Shown here: one piece after another, positions 27,501 to 33,419 of the stretch | Layout of the letters: each line of letters begins with the position of its first letter | Numbering within the stretch: the stretch's first letter is position 1 | From: Candidatus Martarchaeota archaeon | GTDB taxonomy: Archaea > Micrarchaeota > Micrarchaeia > Micrarchaeales > Micrarchaeaceae | Length of the DNA: 33,419 bases | NCBI GenBank assembly: GCA_023380795.1 | Contig: JAMCSF010000012.1 | Span: forward strand, 1-33,419 | Direction of reading: 5' to 3' | Program-made: the position numbers and the translations under genes | The notes under the pieces: generated by a model | What the model was told of the DNA's origin: nothing | Database searches by the model: none | Seen by the model: only the letters and a program-made list of their open reading frames with translations

Positions 27501-30500
27501 AAGCGGCGCAGGCTCAGAGCTGAACGGATTTATACCTACATATATGACCTCTGATTATTCGGGTGACATATTTTTGGCTGGGTTATACAAAACCACTCAA
27601 ACCAGCAACCACTTCTCCCATACTGTGACTCATCTAGAACTTGCTTCGTATTTCGTTAATGGCACAGCCATAGTGGCAAAACCCGAACAATCCAGCGACT
27701 ACGGATTTCCAAAGGCTCCAACCAATCTGGCCACTACTTCAGGCGGACAGTTCCTGTACCTGTCAAATGCCTCATATCCAAATATACCAATGTTCTCTTC
27801 CAATTCGCTCACGTACGAGCAGAACATAAGCCTCTCATATTCAAATCTTACGTACAACCTAAATATAACCTCTTACCTTGCACACGGGGGCCCATTCGGG
27901 AGCAATGCGGTTGCCACTGCATACGCTGGCGCTTCAAATTCAATAGATATTAGCTCAAACCATCATCCAATTGCGATTTTCGATTCCGGGGATTTGCTAT
28001 ATGTAGTGGATGATTGGGCCTTTTCGGTAAACGGCTTGAATTCCAATATACTGATGCTGCGCGTATTCTTTCCCAACGGCACAGAGATCCCTGTAGACGG
28101 CCAGCATTACAATGATTTGATACTAAATGCGTCACAAGCCAATCTGATACGGCTGCTAGGCGGCAACGTATCTGCATCTGCTTCAAATCCTCCTTATGGG
28201 TGGCCCCTCTCCGCAAACATATCTCTCCCAAACAACAAATATGTCTCATATTGCATTGCTGAATGCGAATATGGGCCATCAAGCGACAAAAACTACAACG
28301 GATACTATCCAATAGGGCCGTTCATTGATCTTACTTCATACATACAACCATTATTTAGCCCTAGTTTAACTGAGTTCTATATAAACTACAACGGCACAGT
28401 TTACATGATTGCCCATATCATACGCCGAAAATCTATTTTACCCGTACCTCCTACTGGTGTTTATACCGAGTTGCTGAGGTTTGTGCCGCATGTGGTAAAC
28501 TATACAAAGATAGCGCTTTCCTCATATTCTCCCTACCAATGCCTAATAAACATTTCAGTCGCATCTCCATGCACGGAAAACGGATATATATCGAGCATGT
28601 ACCCTCCTATCGCTGCCGCTCCAAGCCCCATAAAATTCGTGCTGGGCGAAGGCTCGGCTAATGATTATTACGATGCCCAGGCAGTTTCTGAGTCGCTTTT
28701 CCCTGGCGGCATAAGCAGCTACGGTAGCGGTTATTCCTCAAACAAGGAAAATGGCATAAACGGCAACAGTTCAGGAACGGGCCTTAGCTCGGGCCTTGTA
28801 AACAACGGGATAAGCTCAATAAATTCTCCAACCGCCGCTGCGAGCTTCATAAAGCTTACTTCTTCTATAAACGGCTATGCACTGATACCATACAATACAT
28901 CGTACACCGTGACAAAATCATGGCAGCTCATAAGCACAGATCCTTCAGGCTGCACCAATGTTCTTCCCCAAAGCGGCACATACACATACAACGGCTATTC
29001 CGTGTTCCAGGTCAACGCAACCCCATCATCATATAATTCAGTCGTAGAAGGCGGGCCAACATACCTGAAGGACATATTGTCAAACACGTTCTATAACGCT
29101 AACCTTTCCGACAACAACTCCATCATACCGCCAAGCACTGCATATGACATATTTACAAACAGGCTGTTCGGCTCCATAATGCTAAATCAGAGCATAAATC
29201 CGTCTGGCCTGGCTACCTCAGAACTAATAAACTACTCGCGCATGTACAACTACAGCCTGTACAAGGTTCAACAGTCCGCAGGCGGGAAAAACTATCCGGG
29301 TTACGCTTACTCTGTAGTCGAACTGGCAAACATCAGCGTAAACCCTCCTTCAAACATTCCAGTCTATGGTGCTGCAAACTCTCTTATATCCAATCCAAAA
29401 GTTTTTTCAGGCAACAACATATTTACATACATAAACGATTCACAGATAAGCTTCACCAATCTGTTCCAGCAGTTTACATACTTCAGGTATTATGACCTTA
29501 TGTCAATATCATTTCCCAAGGACAGGCCCATACTGGGCTATAACAGGCTGATCTATGTGCTTCAGGACGCTTTCAACAACACTCTGTTCGCACCCATGGA
29601 TGTTGATATAGCTAACACTACGGTAATAAACATTAACGTCGATCCGATAGTCAACGTCTATAATTCCAATCAGACCCTTTTGAACATAACTGGGACTGCC
29701 GGCGAAGTTTACGGGATATACTCGAAAAAGTTTGCCCCGCTGCCAAAGGGTTCGGACATATACCTGTATTACGATACTCCGCTCAACTATTACAATTCAA
29801 CCGAAAGTCCAGCAGTGTCAAGCCAGCTTGACAATTATTACACCTATGCAGAAAAATGTGCGTACGAAGCCAACTTCTCTGTAGGCTGCAGTATGGCAAG
29901 CCCTCTAAACCAGTACATACAAGGAAGCACAGGTGCAGTCGAGGCAAACACAATATCTTACAATCCCCAATACAACAGTTCTGGGGTGTGCCCTCCGCCT
30001 CCAAGACACAGCCTGCTCAACATAACGGTGCCTGTAGATTGCAGCATCAATAATGATACTTCAATGGTGCCAGCAGGCACTACCGTAGGTAACATTATCG
30101 CAGTCCCATACAACCGCTACTGCGAGCCGGAGTTCATGAACGGCACAGGAATACTTACTTCGCAGCTCGGGCTTGCAGCCATAGTGACCACAAACAGCAC
30201 CGGAGGTTTCTCCACAAATACAATAACTGCATGCGGCACTGGTACGAGCCAGATAATTGCAAAGTACTACGGCGCCTCAGCGCCTGAGCCCCAGATATAT
30301 CAACAGTCATCAATCTCAAACTCCGTGCTGAGCTTTTCTCCAAACTACAACGCTTACATAAACTACCTGAACTTCTGCGAATCATTACCTTTTTCATCCG
30401 CCAGCACGTGTGAATCGGAAGCTAGCCAATATTTTGGCATTCCTCCTTCCCCTATCTCCACGTATGAATACAACTATTCGTCCGCACCGAACCAAACCGA

Positions 30501-30621
30501 AACTTCGTTTAGCATAGGCAGCTATTACTTAAGCATGGGAGACATAAGCATAGCTTTTACGCTCCTCGCCGCTGCTGCTGTTTTGGCATACCAAATATCT
30601 TCAAGGCGAAAAAGGCTTTAA
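24523..30621 (+). CDS. giant secreted/surface-anchored protein, Gly-rich N-terminal domain
   Basis: 2032 aa; N-terminal signal/TM (VHVVLAILILIFLMHISYSQA), Gly/Asn-rich region, very long Ser/Asn/Tyr-rich ectodomain, C-terminal TM (DISIAFTLLAAAAVLAYQI) and basic tail SSRRKRL. Start may be ATG 24532. Confidence 0.88.
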   Translation: MHVMDKSAKNAVRIHVVLAILILIFLMHISYSQATAPNASNTTESAANLSQAVMSPSLSCANPVESVTFKPSKNAFVPFDILQNQVCAYYVYVEKDAIVDTNGYPIYALTELVNNGIIVSGNGGSGGGSCGHGSACYNSGNGGNGPNGQSVTYNVAGGNGGNGVHNFYGSSGAGGGGADAVGGTSSTSNPTQANGGNNSGGGGGGAAFCLYCAANGGNGGGYIGIFSNEFINNGVISAAGGNGSGGDNWPGGGGGGGFIYLEITTDNPNYIQLGTISAAGGNAGSVNNGACDTGSAGAGAGGGGGGVVNITVEPGVNIDTSGVDVSGGSGSSTSGCPSGTSGSNGQLVISRLPPAPPPSGCQGPGTEYTEKYGRCIFLNQVTITTPYPDALGGSLQPQSSGPASSQPTTANQLSYEQQSAQWLITCPISPNPVYTAEYFNTSTPQFISGNRCLADSSPLSTTLTINTTVTWGYHQIANSTTVLTATDPGILTVSNLGYLGSTQMMNSTYAISNIYNTESYIFNQPESVSQSGIWTWTLEFANFSKLTNSQISSLSQNNRQFPKQGSSFPFLQYYNNSNNCLYNYTYSESVDFKSISNQKIPIPVNLPHKLPQRIVFSNGTVSQTSNTATAGTGCAQWLFWDGGIYGGSSCSFSPSLVSSSASFYYGNSIQPGGDSCIAGSCQGHTSYVYTANDMVNGVNKYANDYLVATASFEGFDPLNGCDSFFGCLYNYKAYAIPSSELHFSEVAAVPYLLYNFSTPATVSDLNGETRYLNESYDIYSPYNYMNPNALEPFGLHVGSSFFASHHTSDGNSYFVEYPYSEVSFTSNAAFDDPNSNFVSAFNSNQQESETNNANSPLASLLKTPVGLFKSGKIKSPSFAYATPNDYVYLINHTYSSSFGGFSSKTATSFYSIRSIPLGYYNLSNIQPNFAVNSVTADSPYSTNSLWVSAWKTYWADSLAEQSQTFYITNLTEMSSSTSHVCLQWAINFVAECESGAGSELNGFIPTYMTSDYSGDIFLAGLYKTTQTSNHFSHTVTHLELASYFVNGTAIVAKPEQSSDYGFPKAPTNLATTSGGQFLYLSNASYPNIPMFSSNSLTYEQNISLSYSNLTYNLNITSYLAHGGPFGSNAVATAYAGASNSIDISSNHHPIAIFDSGDLLYVVDDWAFSVNGLNSNILMLRVFFPNGTEIPVDGQHYNDLILNASQANLIRLLGGNVSASASNPPYGWPLSANISLPNNKYVSYCIAECEYGPSSDKNYNGYYPIGPFIDLTSYIQPLFSPSLTEFYINYNGTVYMIAHIIRRKSILPVPPTGVYTELLRFVPHVVNYTKIALSSYSPYQCLINISVASPCTENGYISSMYPPIAAAPSPIKFVLGEGSANDYYDAQAVSESLFPGGISSYGSGYSSNKENGINGNSSGTGLSSGLVNNGISSINSPTAAASFIKLTSSINGYALIPYNTSYTVTKSWQLISTDPSGCTNVLPQSGTYTYNGYSVFQVNATPSSYNSVVEGGPTYLKDILSNTFYNANLSDNNSIIPPSTAYDIFTNRLFGSIMLNQSINPSGLATSELINYSRMYNYSLYKVQQSAGGKNYPGYAYSVVELANISVNPPSNIPVYGAANSLISNPKVFSGNNIFTYINDSQISFTNLFQQFTYFRYYDLMSISFPKDRPILGYNRLIYVLQDAFNNTLFAPMDVDIANTTVININVDPIVNVYNSNQTLLNITGTAGEVYGIYSKKFAPLPKGSDIYLYYDTPLNYYNSTESPAVSSQLDNYYTYAEKCAYEANFSVGCSMASPLNQYIQGSTGAVEANTISYNPQYNSSGVCPPPPRHSLLNITVPVDCSINNDTSMVPAGTTVGNIIAVPYNRYCEPEFMNGTGILTSQLGLAAIVTTNSTGGFSTNTITACGTGTSQIIAKYYGASAPEPQIYQQSSISNSVLSFSPNYNAYINYLNFCESLPFSSASTCESEASQYFGIPPSPISTYEYNYSSAPNQTETSFSIGSYYLSMGDISIAFTLLAAAAVLAYQISSRRKRL

Positions 30622-30695
30622 CATGCGGCTGCACACGGCGGCAAACACCCCAGATAAATATTTATATTAAGCAATGCGTATAATTATTGAGAGAA

Positions 30696-32072
30696 ATGCT
30701 CTGGCTATTAATATCCGTGCTGCTAAGCTTTGACATAATAGAAGCACTAGTGCCTGTGATAATAATACTGATTTTAATTGCGGCAGCAGCTGGCCTTACG
30801 AGGGGCACAGATATATTCGCGCTCTTCGGCCTCGGAACTATTATGGGTTTTGCCAATGCAGGTTCTGGACGTGTGGGCAAGGGTCTGAAAGGAACAAGAT
30901 ACGGGGCAGATGCAATAAAAAGGGGCAGGGCCGCAGGCAAGGCAAGAGGTGGCTTAGTCAAGAACGCCAAAAAAGCTAGGGCAAAATATGCAGCAGCAAA
31001 GGCCAAGGCTCCTGCGGCGAAAAACAGGGTACGTATAAAAAGGGCCAAGCTGATAAACAAGCGCATCCAAAATCTTCAAAAGCGTGGCAGAGGAAATTCA
31101 CCAAAAGCGCTAAAATTGCAGCGAAAACTCACTAAACTAAAAGCCGCTACTATGGCAAGCTATAATGCCAAAAAAGTTGCAACGTCCGTAATCACCAATC
31201 CTCTCGGAAAGAACGGCAAGTTAGCAGTGCCAACGCTGGCAGGCGGAATGGCAATTTCAGCTGCAAGCATAAGCAGGCTACATGGCAAAAAGATATCCGG
31301 ACGCGCTTCAAAGTTCAACTTTCAACTCAACAACCAGCAAAAAAAAGAAGCGGGTCTGCAGCAACAGCACATGAAAAGTGGCGTCTATAAGCAGCACGGG
31401 ATCGCTAGTTTCAAAGATATTCCTACAGCTACAAGGTACGCTTCTATAAGTAAAGGAGGGGTCAGGATAGGCCATGTGCCTAAATTTAACAATTACGTTA
31501 AAACTGTAAACTCCAAGACCGGCACGCATACTAATGTCTTGAAGATACCAAAATCTGCATTCGTCCAGAGTGGTGCCACTAGTGCAATCGCCATGTCGCT
31601 TCTGCAAAGGCATTGGTCTAAGCAGATTGAGAAAGGCGGTCCTCATGCCGAAAGGGCTGAAAGGCGCCTAGGCAAGCTCAACGACGTAGTCGCAAAAATG
31701 CACTATGGTGCAAGTTCTGCAAAATCTGCCTTTGAATCAGCCAATAAAGGCGAACTGAGGTCGAAAAATGCGGGAAGGCTTAATGATCTAGTGTCTTTTG
31801 GCCTGCCTGTTCCGGGGGGAAGATTGATAGGCCATGCAATAGGAAGGCGCTATCACGAGGAGAAACTGCAGAGATTACCTCACGAAGACTACTGGAGTAC
31901 TTATAGGGACAGGAGGAGAGACTACGACAAAATAAGAAGGGAAATGGATGCATCCAAAGACCACACAGTGCTGCATCCGATAGCAGGCAAGCATGGGTCA
32001 GAAAGCATAAAAGCAAAGCGCAAAAAGCTTTGGAACAAAGCATACGAAAAAGCGCTTAAAGGCATGAAATAG
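30696..32072 (+). CDS. membrane protein with long Lys/Arg-rich soluble region
   Basis: N-term hydrophobic MLWLLISVLLSFDIIEALVPVIIILILIAAAAG and IFALFGLGTIMGFANAG, then KGTRYGADAIKRGRAAGKARGGLVKNAKKARAKYAAAKAKAPAAKNRVRIKRAK...; ORF track starts at TTG 30687, ATG 30696 preferred; ends in TAG. Confidence 0.75.
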   Translation: MLWLLISVLLSFDIIEALVPVIIILILIAAAAGLTRGTDIFALFGLGTIMGFANAGSGRVGKGLKGTRYGADAIKRGRAAGKARGGLVKNAKKARAKYAAAKAKAPAAKNRVRIKRAKLINKRIQNLQKRGRGNSPKALKLQRKLTKLKAATMASYNAKKVATSVITNPLGKNGKLAVPTLAGGMAISAASISRLHGKKISGRASKFNFQLNNQQKKEAGLQQQHMKSGVYKQHGIASFKDIPTATRYASISKGGVRIGHVPKFNNYVKTVNSKTGTHTNVLKIPKSAFVQSGATSAIAMSLLQRHWSKQIEKGGPHAERAERRLGKLNDVVAKMHYGASSAKSAFESANKGELRSKNAGRLNDLVSFGLPVPGGRLIGHAIGRRYHEEKLQRLPHEDYWSTYRDRRRDYDKIRREMDASKDHTVLHPIAGKHGSESIKAKRKKLWNKAYEKALKGMK

Positions 32073-32182
32073 CCATCCGAGCTGGAATATGCCAAAAACC
32101 TGTTTAGCACAATTGCTTAAAAGCGGCGCCTCTGCCTTTTATCTATGCGAGCAAAAACCTGCACCGTTTACTGGTGCTGCCA

Positions 32183-32902
32183 TCACGAATATGCAGATAT
32201 TATGCTCTCTGACATGCTGTCCCCTGCTGCAGCTTCCGGCATTATGCATTTGTAGACTCCGCTTCTGCTTAGCTTAGGTATGTTCTCCTCCTTGGCTACC
32301 CTGGTTATTATCCTTATCCTGCTGTCCACTGCTTTGGCCGAGATCGCTATCATGCTGTTCTTTATGTCGTCATCGCTGCACGCCACTATATAAGCGGCGT
32401 TGCCTATCCCCGCCTTGATCAGCGTCTCCTTTATTGTGGGATTTCCCATTATGGCGAAGACGCCGAGCTCGTCAGCCTTCTCGAGCTCTTCCTGGCTCTG
32501 GACTATGAATACGTGCTTCATCCCTTTTTCCTTAAGCTTAACAGACACGAGCTCGCCAAGCCTGTTCATGCTGGTTATTATCACGTGGCCCCGGAATCCG
32601 CGTATTTTCCTTTCCTGAAATCTCTCCCTTATGCCAAGACCCTTTATGAATTCGAAGAAGAGTGCAGCAAGCCATACTGCCAGCAGGGTGAACACTATGA
32701 CGTCTATTATGCTTGCGGCTACTAGGAACGGGTTTTCGGCCACTGACAACGGCAGCTTATAATACTCTATGTCAAGCGCCAGCAGCGCGTTCCACGCTAT
32801 CGCAACGGCTATCCCGAGCCCGGATGCAGCCGTAAGAACCACAGCTGCGATAAACAGGATTATTGAGGAATAAGCAATTATGGTCAGCCTTTCGTCTATC
32901 AT
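32183..32902 (-). CDS. membrane-anchored RCK/TrkA-N domain protein (potassium channel/transport-like)
   Basis: 239 aa; N-terminal TMs then GHVIITSMNRLGELVSVKLKEKGMKHVFIVQSQEELEKADELGVFAIMGNPTIKETLIKAGIGNAAYIVACSDDDIKNSMIAISAKAVDSRIRIITRVAKEENIPKLSRSGV. Confidence 0.85.
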   Translation of the reverse strand: MIDERLTIIAYSSIILFIAAVVLTAASGLGIAVAIAWNALLALDIEYYKLPLSVAENPFLVAASIIDVIVFTLLAVWLAALFFEFIKGLGIRERFQERKIRGFRGHVIITSMNRLGELVSVKLKEKGMKHVFIVQSQEELEKADELGVFAIMGNPTIKETLIKAGIGNAAYIVACSDDDIKNSMIAISAKAVDSRIRIITRVAKEENIPKLSRSGVYKCIMPEAAAGDSMSESIISAYS

Positions 32903-33419
32903 TCAAGCACCACTCCTTGCCTTCCTGTTTATTATATTTCCTATGTCAAGGCCGGCAAGCACCTCAGGAACGACGCATAGCCCTGCCCCTGCCCTGTGCA
33001 TTTTCGTCACGCTGGCTTCTTCCCTCGCTCTGGATATTATGTTTATTCCCGGATTAAGGTAATGGGCAGTGACTATTCCAAGGAGATTCTCAAAATCGCT
33101 TTCTGTGGAGAATATTATCGACTTTGCCGACTGCACTGAGCATTTTCTTAAGACCTTGTCATCTGTAAAGTTGCCCCTGACTGCTATGTAGCCCAGACTC
33201 CTGAGCATTTCCACCTTGGCCGCATCCTTGTCCACCACTACAAACTTCCCGTTCTTGTTTTTAAGTGCCAAGCATATGCTTTCAGCCAGATCGTTGTAGC
33301 CGCAAACTATTATCCCGTTATTCATCTTGCGCACGCCTATGTTGCTGAGCTTCTCGAAGAGATTTATAACGCTTATGAGCTCTACTATCCCGGCCAAGGT
33401 GGAAATGCTCAGGAGTCTG
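32903..33419 (-). CDS. RCK/TrkA-N protein, probably C-terminal part of a potassium channel (5' end outside window)
   Basis: Frame open to window edge (RLLSISTLAGIVELISVINLFEKLSNIG precedes MNNGIIVCGYNDLAESICLALKNKNGKFVVVDKDAAKVEMLRSLGYIAVRGNFTDDKVLRKCSVQSAKSIIFSTESDFENL). Confidence 0.85.
   Translation of the reverse strand, partial: RLLSISTLAGIVELISVINLFEKLSNIGVRKMNNGIIVCGYNDLAESICLALKNKNGKFVVVDKDAAKVEMLRSLGYIAVRGNFTDDKVLRKCSVQSAKSIIFSTESDFENLLGIVTAHYLNPGINIISRAREEASVTKMHRAGAGLCVVPEVLAGLDIGNIINRKARSGA

Noticed and set aside
32089-32170. Repeated caaaaacctg in the convergent intergenic region
   Set aside because: Two ~10-nt matches are compatible with chance; no palindromic or promoter context.

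Overview
This looks like a compact archaeal chromosome segment, probably from a DPANN lineage and possibly Micrarchaeota/ARMAN-like. The taxonomy is inferred from gene families, class III signal peptides, TATA-box promoters and an intron-containing tRNA; no search was run. Housekeeping loci: the end of an A/V-type ATPase operon (atpB partial, atpD, a small one-TM ORF, an H-like coiled coil, atpI), pheS-pheT, a TRAM protein, an MDR-family oxidoreductase, an ATP-dependent DNA ligase, a GalT-like HIT-fold enzyme, KsgA/Dim1, two tRNA-Thr genes and tandem TM/RCK (TrkA-N) proteins. Accessory or surface loci: an Epd/Tad-like pilus operon (ATPase, two half-size platform proteins, seven small membrane or pilin-like genes) with a divergent winged-helix regulator; a 1006-aa surface protein of four tandem ~220-aa cysteine-bounded beta-helix-like modules; and a 2032-aa secreted, C-terminally anchored protein followed by a Lys/Arg-rich membrane protein. 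The most unexpected sequence-level signal is an in-frame TAG in pheT. It lies inside one arm of a 16/17-nt inverted repeat whose other arm is just beyond the gene's 3' end, as expected for template switching, local inverted gene conversion or an assembly chimera.
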